From Fonsecaea monophora (Eukaryota; Ascomycota; Eurotiomycetes; Chaetothyriales; Herpotrichiellaceae): 64,000 nucleotides of DNA. The DNA lies in NCBI RefSeq assembly GCF_001642475.1, contig NW_019173991.1, forward strand, positions 124,001-188,000, read 5' to 3'. The notes under the pieces were generated by a model. The model searched no databases. It was not told the origin of the DNA and saw nothing but the letters and a program-made list of their open reading frames with translations. Shown here piece by piece: positions 22,743 to 31,982 of this stretch. The position numbers were made by a program, and so were the translations under genes. Positions within the stretch are counted from its first letter, which is position 1; every line of letters begins with the position of its first letter.

Positions 22743-25700
22743 CTACAGTGTTTCCCATCCGCCGGCATTGACCTCACTCTCCAGCTTCCTAGCAATTGTG
22801 CTCCACACACTGCCATTGATCATCAACCACGTATCTCTCAGCAACTTGTCGTACCGCTTCTGGTTGAGAATTAACTGGTGTTTCGATCTCAACCCCGAAT
22901 CCGTCTCCCCATGTTTAGTCAGGTATGGTGCTGGGAAGAACGATCCGTGGCTCATGGTAGAGCTTGGTGGTAGCCCTTGGACTCGCCGGAGGAGAGCATC
23001 TTGAATGCCAGCTTTGGGGTCCTTTGTGACATGCAGTAGTGCTACATGACATTTGCGTATAAACAAGAACATGCCGATCGGGCTCGAACACTTTTGGACA
23101 TGCGCATTGCAGCCGCCACGCTTATCTTTTGTTTGGCAGCAGACAGTCTGCGAACAGAAGATCTCGCCGCAAAACAGGCAGAGCGCAGGGTCCAACACCT
23201 CTTTGCCCGTGGTAGGACACCGGCGTTTGTGCGACTCTTCCATCAAAACATCAAAGTATTTCGGAAGCCCAATCAACTCAAACGGTGCCGGGTGCAACAA
23301 CTTGACACCCAGCGGGCGCATAGGTACCCCGACAAGCTGAAGCATCATCTTGCTCTTCACTTCGAACTGTATACATTGCTGAAGCCAGATGCCTGCCCGA
23401 TTTTTCAAAGCGTCCGACGTCGAGTACTCGCCAAAGGACCGGAGAATGTCATCAATATTTGGCAAGTGTAAGAGATGGCACAGACGCTCGAGCTCGGACA
23501 ACCCTGCTTCAGAGCCAGCTGTGGTGGGAAAATCGACACCATGCGCGACGTGAAAGAAGATGGCGGATTTACGTAGAAAAGCGAGTGCATACACCTTGCA
23601 TAGCTTGAATAACATCCCTGCTGTACTGGGTGACATTTGCTGCAAGTTATTGGGAATGTCGTAACCGCTGTTGGTTTGTCGGATCTGTTGTATGGCCCAT
23701 AGCACAATGCTTTCCACGCTCCGTAGCTGCTCTGTTTCCGTGGTGGGAATAGTGGCATGGCGGATCTGGTTTTGAGTGAGCATTTCACCCACCTTCAGGA
23801 GGGCGGTTGAGTTGAGTAAGAAAGCCACAACCACTCGGAGGAGCTCAATAGTCAGAGCCATTTGTAAAACATGTCGCAACTGTAGGTTTCGAATGGGACC
23901 AAGCACCATTGTTGCCTGGACCAGAAACTGGAAAGGCTCTGTACAAAGGAGAGGCAATTCGTTCTCGGACTCGGGTGATGGCGTCGGATTTCCCGATGTT
24001 CCAACAAGCTGACGCTCGAGACGGTCGCAAAGTTCTCGATACTGCGTCTCGACAGAACCACGGACCGTCAAGGCACCTGTCGCGGCGTAGGCTTTCAAGG
24101 TCGATGACAGTGTTTGTAGGTGGCTGAGCGTCTGTTGCGGTATGCTTGTCAACAGCGAAGTGCCAAATTCGGCCTCGCGGCCCCGGTGACCGATCTCGAC
24201 GGAAGCTATGGTATTGGCCAATGTGTCGACCAGGAGCTGAAAGTGGTTCAGGGACGAGTCTTCCCGAGGAGCCACGACTCGGCTGGTCGCCGCTACAATC
24301 GCGAGAGTTTCTCGAAGGCGACCGTAGATGCTTGAGAGCTCAGCGAAAGCGGTAAGCTCGGGTCGCTCGGCCCATGCTTGACTTGTGGGACTTATTGTGA
24401 GATCACCTGATTGCCAGCGAGCTATGGCCGGGGCCAGTGAGCTGTTGGAGAATGTTGCCAACGTCTGCAAGTAGGTCTGTGAAGCATGCGCATTGAAGGA
24501 GGGATCTTGAGCGGCAGTCGGCGAATCGACTGATGGCAGATTCTTGTCCAAGAAAGAGTCGAACTCTTGCGACACCTCGAGCGTTCCGGGGTAGGACTGC
24601 TGTGAATGTTTCCACACGATCGGCAGGAAGGTATTCGCAAGCGCCTTGCACAGCGGGCAGACGAACTCCTTCAAAGATATCCGTTCAGGGTGATTCCTGG
24701 CAACCTGTTGCGAATGCCTCCGTGTAATTGACTGATAGTAGTTTTCGAAACACGTAAAATGCATAATGTGCCCACAGCTGGTCGAGACGGGTCCCTTCAT
24801 AGTATACCCTTGTGGCCAGCCTTTACCTAACCCTTGAAAATCAACGGTGACCTCCTGGCCATCCGCTGTCAGACGCTTCACTTGTTCATGATTGGATCCC
24901 GAGACACCAAATGGCCGGATATTCTCGAGAGAGCGATCCAGGTTGTCCGGGATCGCAAAGAGCTCACCAACAAAGTCGACATCATCCGTATTTGTTTCCC
25001 GTAAGATGTGGGCGTCGGTGACCATAGCAAACGTGCCATAGAATCTCGAATCAGACGTATCTTCACGACATTGTATACATAGACCCGCAGGATATTTCCA
25101 GTGCCGCATTTCAGTTGATTTGGGTAGCTCTTCATCTGGGGACTCCAAGTCTTCATCTCCCCAGTCGGTCATGCCTTGTTTGTCCATAAAACTTTGTTGT
25201 TGCTGCTGAAATTGGGCCATGACTCTTGCTTTTCGTTCCATTGCCTGTTTCTTCTTGGCCTCGATCTCGTTTTCGACGTTGGCAGGAGAAGCTGTGTCAA
25301 ATCTGCCAGAAGGAAAATCCAAGTTTCGTGTCGCCGTAGTGAACTGGTCGGGCAAGCTCTGATGGAACAGCCGCAGCATATGTCTGATCTTGCTTCGGCA
25401 AGAGCTGAATTCTTCCATGAGCCATATTTTGGATAGCACCGCAACGATGGTGGATGGTGGACTGTTGAAGGATTCGAATTCTAGCTTCATGGCATGGCGA
25501 ATGAAGGAGGGGCTTTCAACCGCATCATGAGTCGAATCGTCTTCCAACGTAGCAATCAGCGCGAGTTGGAGAACAATTTGAAAAAAGGCTTCAACGCGAG
25601 TTGCCGAAACACCAGCCTTGGACTTATGACCGTGGGCGACGTAGACCAGCGCTTTGTGGATGACATCTGCGAAAAGAGTGGTGTTGACAACGGCACAGAG

Positions 25701-28700
25701 ATTGGCGTACGCCTCGCAGGGGATAGGATGCAGCTTGGGATCCAGCACTATGTCTTCCGGTGGCTTGTGCAACTTTTTGCCCATCCAGTTTTTGTAGATG
25801 TTCTCGGCCTCATCTCTCTGGTTTTTGGTGAAATGGGAGTTGTATGGATCCAGCTCTTGCAAGTACTCCTCTTTCAACTCAAACAAGCCAGAGTCATGGA
25901 GGCCTTCTGGGGGCCTATATTTGGTCATCTGCTCAAGGACTTCTTGTAACTGTTCGTGGTCTTGTGCTCTTTCCGTTAGGCGAGCATAGAGGTCCGAGTA
26001 TGACAGCGGTTTGAAACAGAGCGTATGAGCAATGTCTTTTCGAAGCGTAAGGAGTTGAGATTCTGGGTCGTCTCGGTCGGAAATGAGAGCATCCCTGTCG
26101 GAGAGTAGATTGATCAAAAGGTAGACAAAATCTTCCGCCAGGTCCAGCATCTGGTTGTCGTCGCAGATCTCGAGGGACTCAAATCCATTCCGCATCCAAG
26201 CAGAGAGGCCGAACCGGTCGATCATCGACGCCAGCACTCGGCCGGGGTCACAGACTACCAGTGCCGTTTGCAGGAGAAACAAGTCTCGATGGTGGCCAAC
26301 ATCACGATGGGCGACGCTTTTGTACTGGACCATCTGATGGCGCAGACTCATCCCATTGCGGACCCACAGATTGGCCTTCATCTGCGCCAGCCAGGCACAC
26401 ACACGAAGGGGAAAGTCGAACATTGCAAGGAGGGCATCGTCGGCCGAGTTGAGAGCAGTCTTGATTGGGGCGTCTCGGGGTCCTAGATGGATATCGTATA
26501 GGTGGGACAAGAACGTCTGCGCAGTATCCCGGAGAGTATTTATGGACTGTTTAAATTCCTTCCCACATTCTAATAACCAGGAGAGCGTATAGTGCAGTGG
26601 GTGATGGAAACTTAAGGCGCCCTTCTCCACTACGAAGTTGACGACCTTGTAGCCGTAAGGGGCCACGGTGTGAAAGCGAACAGGTTCTTTGATCTCTGCC
26701 TGCTCAAATCGACGCCGTTCAAGCCCGACAGAATTTATGATTGCGACACCTGCAGCATGCGAGATTGCGTCCCAGGTCGAGCGTAGAGCCAAAGGACTGC
26801 TGTCTTTGGAGACATAGTATGCTTCGGCAAACTGTCGACAGAGCTTGTTGATATCTCGTGTCAATAAAGAGGCACTGATCCAAGCATCCGTTTCGTATTC
26901 AACATGTTCTCCCACAGCTCGCACATTTGGACAGATGCCCTGGGACAGCTTCGCTAGGTCGAGGAATTGGAAGAGATACTGTGGCTCGCTCCGGGCCTTT
27001 GCCTGTACAAATGGGGAGGCGAGGAAGTATCTCAAATCAGAGAAGAAATGATAGAGTCGACGGTTGGCAACGGATCCAGCGTCGAAGCCTAGGGTGGCCC
27101 CTGGGTCGAGATCCTTAGGGAATCCCACTTGCCGGGTAGTCAGGAAGGTATAAAGAATAGCCATCAGGTTCGTGAGGAAATTCCCCCGCTCAATCACCTC
27201 TTCCGTGATCGAGGGCGTTGTCAATAACTGCAAAGACAGGTTTATGATGGAATGGTCTGGTTCTCGATCTGCCACGAGATAGAGCTGTGCGAGGGTTGTG
27301 TACAGACCAGAGAACCTTAGTCCAAGGACACGTTTGAACTGGGGAATATTGACTAGTGTGCTGATGAAGAGATCCCGCATATTTGTTCTTGCAAGCTTCC
27401 ACAGGCGCAGATCGAAGAGAATCATCGAGTCCACCCGGATGTTCTTCGTCAGATCTTCGTAGACAGGAATGGTTGCGTTCTGGGGAGGTTGACCCGACGG
27501 AGCTAACTTCCAGTGGTTGGGCGGCGTGGATCGGTGTCGTGTCCTGCGCGACGAGGTTGCAGGCGTCCTCGGTATGTTGAGATAATTGGCATTGCCATCT
27601 GGATCAGTGGGAGAAGCGTCCTCGCCCATTGCCACATTGTTTCCGGGGTCTCCAACATCTTGAGTAGGAAGGGCTGGCGGCGGAGGTGACGGTCTATCCA
27701 TATCCATGCGTTCTGCAATATCCAAGAAATCTCCGTCACCGTCCGTGTCCATCTCCTCGGCGTCGTCTGTAACATCTGCGTCGCCTGCTTGTTCGGCCAG
27801 GAGATCCAAGCGATGCGACGCGTCGAAGACGGTGGCCGTGAGGATCAGATCGTTCATTTCCCGATCATCCACGTCGACTAGTTCGTTGTCGTCTTCATCC
27901 TCATCCTCATCGTCATCATCCACTTCCCCGGTCTCGTTGCCGTCACTGGCTTCATCCTCATCCAGAATTTCCCCCGCCATTGCGCGTTGCATTGCGAGTT
28001 GGATGGGATCGAAAAGGCGGAGTCTTGTCCTCCTTCTGTAATCGCGGTCATCCTCGTCGCCATGATCATCGAGATCCTCTCTCCCCACTTTGGCGTTCCA
28101 TGCTTCACTTCCGATCCTCCATATCTGGAGCATCTCCTCGCAAATGACCCTCCTTAGGATATGGCTATCCCCTGCGATGCTGGAACCCGCGATATCGGCA
28201 AGCCAGTCGATGATTGTACCACACATCTGTTCCCGAAAGGTGTCTCTGGATGACCTGATGGTGACGGTAACTTTGATTTCCTCGATAATCTTGGCCATCC
28301 TGGTGAGCTCTTTGAGATCGCGAGAGTGCCTGATCAGACTTCTGCCAATGTCGTTGGCCTCTTCGGCTTTGGCCAGACCGAACGCCTCTCGTTGACGACA
28401 CGCTCGGGCCACTTGCGACTGTACCTCACGTACCGTGTGCTTCTCGTCATTCCAGATGATCAAGCAGTAATCAGGATTGGTTTCAACTTCATCTCCTGAC
28501 ACGTAGTGCTCTGCAGAGAGCCGACTTTTCACCTCGTCTTGAGTCACCGACTCCACCGTCTTGGGTAAGCGCAGGTTCTCGGGAGAACAAGATATGATAT
28601 CACAAAAGTAGTCCAAAACTGTGCCAATGGTACTGCGGATAGACTCTTGCAAATCTCCTGGCAATGGAGAGACGTGCTCATCGGTTGTTGCCCAATCGTC

Positions 28701-29171
28701 ACTTGCGGTATGAATGGCACATTTCACCGATCTCTTCCACGCCTCATCATCGCCGCAATCGCAACATCCGCTATTTCCAGCACTGACATTGACGGTATAC
28801 TGGTGGCCTTCATGGTCGCTTGCAACGAAACAACGGGAACAAAGGACGGCGGTCGTGTCATCGGTGCAGGTGCTACAGTGATAGCTGGCCTCTCCTGGTT
28901 TGAAAATGTGCCCGCACGGATGGCCTCTGGCTGCTGCACTATACTCGGCGTTCTCTTGTACTCCTTGTGCGTCTTGCAGCTTGTATGAGGGAGGGAAGCC
29001 CTCTGGGAAGAGGTCGTGCAAGTAATCGGCTCGGTCATTGGTCAGGGCGCGAAAAAGGATTTCTAGGAGGCTGTTGCTTGCACTGGCGCTGTAGCGATAG
29101 TCATGCTGCCGGGGGTGGTCGCAGAGGGCCTGGCGGAGTTGACGGTCCAGGCTCGAGGTCGACGTGGTCAT
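22743..29171 (-). CDS. UBR1-type E3 ubiquitin ligase (N-recognin) of the N-degron pathway
   Basis: This ligase recognises destabilising N-terminal residues and ubiquitylates the substrate for the proteasome. It is one uninterrupted exon of 2142 residues, close to yeast Ubr1 (about 1950) and larger. The UBR box is at about 84-154 (HPCGHIF, YHCSTC, VLCSRCF, DHEGH, CCDCGD, CAIH), with the zinc-binding Cys/His set complete. A ClpS-like segment with CLIIWNDEKHTV lies near 235, matching the type-2 (bulky hydrophobic) site. A long acidic run follows (about 420-440). A RING-type region has CIQCRED near 1364, CGHIMHFTC near 1465, and CPLC further on. The UBLC-type C-terminal domain contains CLFCGEIFC and CHVALLH. 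The start at 29171 gives a normal N-terminus. An intron-free 6.4 kb frame is notable beside the intron-bearing neighbours. Confidence 0.95.
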   Translation of the reverse strand: MTTSTSSLDRQLRQALCDHPRQHDYRYSASASNSLLEILFRALTNDRADYLHDLFPEGFPPSYKLQDAQGVQENAEYSAAARGHPCGHIFKPGEASYHCSTCTDDTTAVLCSRCFVASDHEGHQYTVNVSAGNSGCCDCGDDEAWKRSVKCAIHTASDDWATTDEHVSPLPGDLQESIRSTIGTVLDYFCDIISCSPENLRLPKTVESVTQDEVKSRLSAEHYVSGDEVETNPDYCLIIWNDEKHTVREVQSQVARACRQREAFGLAKAEEANDIGRSLIRHSRDLKELTRMAKIIEEIKVTVTIRSSRDTFREQMCGTIIDWLADIAGSSIAGDSHILRRVICEEMLQIWRIGSEAWNAKVGREDLDDHGDEDDRDYRRRTRLRLFDPIQLAMQRAMAGEILDEDEASDGNETGEVDDDDEDEDEDDNELVDVDDREMNDLILTATVFDASHRLDLLAEQAGDADVTDDAEEMDTDGDGDFLDIAERMDMDRPSPPPPALPTQDVGDPGNNVAMGEDASPTDPDGNANYLNIPRTPATSSRRTRHRSTPPNHWKLAPSGQPPQNATIPVYEDLTKNIRVDSMILFDLRLWKLARTNMRDLFISTLVNIPQFKRVLGLRFSGLYTTLAQLYLVADREPDHSIINLSLQLLTTPSITEEVIERGNFLTNLMAILYTFLTTRQVGFPKDLDPGATLGFDAGSVANRRLYHFFSDLRYFLASPFVQAKARSEPQYLFQFLDLAKLSQGICPNVRAVGEHVEYETDAWISASLLTRDINKLCRQFAEAYYVSKDSSPLALRSTWDAISHAAGVAIINSVGLERRRFEQAEIKEPVRFHTVAPYGYKVVNFVVEKGALSFHHPLHYTLSWLLECGKEFKQSINTLRDTAQTFLSHLYDIHLGPRDAPIKTALNSADDALLAMFDFPLRVCAWLAQMKANLWVRNGMSLRHQMVQYKSVAHRDVGHHRDLFLLQTALVVCDPGRVLASMIDRFGLSAWMRNGFESLEICDDNQMLDLAEDFVYLLINLLSDRDALISDRDDPESQLLTLRKDIAHTLCFKPLSYSDLYARLTERAQDHEQLQEVLEQMTKYRPPEGLHDSGLFELKEEYLQELDPYNSHFTKNQRDEAENIYKNWMGKKLHKPPEDIVLDPKLHPIPCEAYANLCAVVNTTLFADVIHKALVYVAHGHKSKAGVSATRVEAFFQIVLQLALIATLEDDSTHDAVESPSFIRHAMKLEFESFNSPPSTIVAVLSKIWLMEEFSSCRSKIRHMLRLFHQSLPDQFTTATRNLDFPSGRFDTASPANVENEIEAKKKQAMERKARVMAQFQQQQQSFMDKQGMTDWGDEDLESPDEELPKSTEMRHWKYPAGLCIQCREDTSDSRFYGTFAMVTDAHILRETNTDDVDFVGELFAIPDNLDRSLENIRPFGVSGSNHEQVKRLTADGQEVTVDFQGLGKGWPQGYTMKGPVSTSCGHIMHFTCFENYYQSITRRHSQQVARNHPERISLKEFVCPLCKALANTFLPIVWKHSQQSYPGTLEVSQEFDSFLDKNLPSVDSPTAAQDPSFNAHASQTYLQTLATFSNSSLAPAIARWQSGDLTISPTSQAWAERPELTAFAELSSIYGRLRETLAIVAATSRVVAPREDSSLNHFQLLVDTLANTIASVEIGHRGREAEFGTSLLTSIPQQTLSHLQTLSSTLKAYAATGALTVRGSVETQYRELCDRLERQLVGTSGNPTPSPESENELPLLCTEPFQFLVQATMVLGPIRNLQLRHVLQMALTIELLRVVVAFLLNSTALLKVGEMLTQNQIRHATIPTTETEQLRSVESIVLWAIQQIRQTNSGYDIPNNLQQMSPSTAGMLFKLCKVYALAFLRKSAIFFHVAHGVDFPTTAGSEAGLSELERLCHLLHLPNIDDILRSFGEYSTSDALKNRAGIWLQQCIQFEVKSKMMLQLVGVPMRPLGVKLLHPAPFELIGLPKYFDVLMEESHKRRCPTTGKEVLDPALCLFCGEIFCSQTVCCQTKDKRGGCNAHVQKCSSPIGMFLFIRKCHVALLHVTKDPKAGIQDALLRRVQGLPPSSTMSHGSFFPAPYLTKHGETDSGLRSKHQLILNQKRYDKLLRDTWLMINGSVWSTIARKLESEVNAGGWETL

Positions 29172-30497
29172 GACGAGGGTTTCGTGTTGGCCGTGGCCGA
29201 CATTTGGACATGCAGAGGCCAGACGTGAGGGCAGAGAACGGGTACCGTCGGAGGGTTAGGGACTCTGAGGAATCGCAGCCACCTGATGACCAGGGCGGGA
29301 GGGTTATGCGACTGTTACGAGTTGAATGGATCGATCTGTACTTGGCGAGTTCGGTACTCTAGGGACTCACCCAGCGTGATCCGGGGTCGGAGAATATGGG
29401 ATCACGAGAAAATCGAATGACGCAAGGAAAAGAAGGAGACAATTTGGCGCAGGGGAAGGAAGCGTGACGAACGCTACGATGCGGTTTACTATTATGAGAC
29501 TAACGTGCCAACGTGCTAACTCGGTACAGGGCCAGAAGGGCCAAGACCCGTCCGGGCGGAAAAACTGCTCCGGGCTCACCCTCCTTTGGGGACGAGAGTG
29601 ACGCCGCCCTACCATACCCGAAGCCCACCCGTATCCGTATGCCCCCACCTCACCCTCGAGGCTGCGAGAGGACGAAACACCGACACTGACATATCGTGCA
29701 TACCTACAGGGACTAGAGAGGGATGCGAGACTGTCTCAGAACAAGGTGGAGAGCAGGTTAGGCTAATACCGCTTGACATGCAAAGGCAGCGCCGGTATTT
29801 ATACGCTTCCAGACTAGCTTAGTCTGCCCCGCTCAGGCTATACCTCCGAGAACTCGGATATTGCACTATCACTTCTCGGTATCTACATAGGTATCAAAGG
29901 AGATATATTCATGAGAATTCCCGCTTCCACTTTCACTAGCTGCTACAAAGGGATCACTTTGTATATGATCGACCCTTGTGCTAACTCGTCCACCTGCCTG
30001 GTAACCATGGTCAGCTTTGAGCCACTACTTCCCTCTTTCTACCGAGTACTTGCTGACAACCTGAGGCGACTTGATCTAGTGACGCTCAAGAGGCATTTCA
30101 GGAGGCCTTGTCGCACGATGAAGTGACCTTGGCAGGCGCGATCTTGGAGACCAGGCGTGCCACGGGCGTGGTGGGGTTCAGGAAACTATTTTGTGTGTCA
30201 ACTACCCGACATGGCCTAATGGAATGCTAGCCCGACACAAGGTACCTCCCTTTCCGTCGAGTCAGACTTTTCAGGGCGGCGCGATCTCATCTTCCTCACT
30301 GGCCGCGATATTGACCAGCGCCCCAATCCCCATCATCTTTGGAACTCCCTCGCCGTTACGGCCAATGTTATTGTGTCCTGCAAGGCTGAGCATTCCAGAC
30401 ATGCCCAGCTACATCCTGTATATATTTGCTAGGTGTTCTTGGATGATATGGCGAGACTACTGTGCTTAGGTTAGGTCAGGTCGTTATGCGTCTTGTC
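29172..30497. other. Intergenic; one small unassigned minus-strand frame
   Basis: About 1.3 kb. A 43-residue minus-strand frame at 30271..30402 (from ATG at 30402) has a natural-looking composition: SLAGHNNIGRNGEGVPKMMG, then an acidic end. A TAG in the same frame lies just upstream, so it would be a tiny gene or a 3' exon of the neighbour at 30498 if a suitable acceptor (GATGTAG) is used. I found no convincing donor, so it is not called as a gene. Confidence 0.4.
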
Positions 30498-31344
30498 CTA
30501 GCTCCATGACGAGCACGGTTCATTGGGGGCCCAGGTGTGCCCTCGAGCTTGATCATCGCCACTATAGTGGCCCTCGTCGCCATACCAGTGGCACTCATGA
30601 CCGGCGTCGTTGCCGTCATCACCATAATACTGGTCCTCGTCGCCGTCGCAGTGGCCTTCATGGTTGGCGTACTCGCCATCAAAATCACCATACTGACCAT
30701 CGTCGCCACTATACTGACCCTGCTCGTCGTCATCACCTCCCATAGCCTCCTCGTCCCCGTGATGTTCTTGGACCTTCTCAAAGTCACATTCCTCATGTGC
30801 ATGGTCGCCGTCGTTCAAGCTGTTGAAATCAGCATGAGTGTCGATCTCTCCATTGTCATTGTGGTGGTGGTGGTGGTGATCATCATGCTGGGCGTCTATC
30901 GGCTCATCCTCAGCATTCAGAAGGTGTGAGTGGTCCTCGTCCGGGAGATATTCGCTCTTCCACGGATGGTGATAGAGCTCTTCAAGGTCCGAATCTTCGT
31001 CTACCAATCCCAGCGTCCTATAGTGATGTGGTTGAAACTGTCCGTTGAGCGACAACGAAAAGATCGCAAGAAACTTCTGCGCCTCCCCATGGCTGGGATC
31101 ATGTGTGAGAATCTCCTGCGCGGTGTAGGCGATTGTTTTGCTGTGGTGATGCAGAGCCTTGTGTCGTTCGGCTTCGTCCTTCTCCTCTCCTGTACATGTT
31201 AAAATGACCACATCAAGCCGCTCCAGGAATTCACCACGTGCACTGACCTGGGTCATCATGAGCCTTGATGTATTCATCTATGGCATCTTCGAGCTGCTCT
31301 TCCAGTTCATCGATCGTTTGATATGACTCTTCGTAGTCTGCCAT
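30498..31344 (-). CDS. Acidic, His/Asp/Gly-rich protein of unknown function
   Basis: The model is complement(join(30498..31189, 31248..31344)), 262 residues. A 58 bp intron is removed to join HDDP to GEEKDEAERHKAL. The N-terminal half is helical in character (ELEEQLEDAIDEYIKAHDD, then KALHHHSKTIAYTAQEILTH and AQKFLAIFSLSLNG). HYRTLGL at its end resembles the start of a DnaJ domain, but the rest of a J domain does not follow. The second half is low-complexity and very acidic, with His and Tyr: a six-His run and degenerate repeats of about 10-14 residues built on QYSGDDG, QYGDFDG, QYYGDDG and HYSGDD. Such His/Asp density suggests metal binding, but that is inference. It is divergent from the triple-zinc-cluster gene. 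Confidence 0.6.
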
Positions 31345-31982
31345 GTTGTAACAACTTTGCAGGGTACCGGGCGGCTCGTGAAAGCGTCGTATGTGTGTGG
31401 ACGGCTCTAAGGTACAAATCAATCGCTGATTCTTGAGCCGAAAGTAACACCCAAGGAAACTGTCCAAAGCGCATGAGAATAGTCTAGATTAAATCCTCTT
31501 CGCGCCCTGGGCACTCACGTCCTGCGTCTACTCTTCCCCCTGTGTGGTTATACCTGTTTCGGAACAGTACGATCCTGTCATCATATAAGCAGCAATAGCT
31601 AGATATAGCAGTCTTAAGTGGACCGGGATTTGACCAGGAATTTCTAGGGCTCACCCAGGATGCTAGCTGAGACGGGAAGAGAGCCTATTGATTGGTACGC
31701 CTCGACCCTACAGGTGTAAATGGGGGCCGCAATTCTTTAGATGTGGAGTTATATAGCACAGTTTCGGTATATGCGCCGCGGGGTGTCCATTGATGCTTAT
31801 CTACCATAAATGGGTACAATAACAGTGCGAGTAGCTAGAGCGATGCGCTATAGAATGGCATAAATGTACCAGTATTGAACCTAAGCAAGGCAATGTCTTT
31901 CTTCACACTGTACTTGTCAGAGGCACTCGGGGTCTCTTAAACCACTTATTCTTGCAGCCTTGTCTACAGACTCTATAGCACC
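31345..31982. promoter_or_regulatory. Divergent intergenic region between the acidic-protein and triple-Zn-cluster genes
   Basis: These 638 bp lie between the two start codons and must contain both promoters. No element is identified with confidence, and no gene was seen. Confidence 0.5.
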
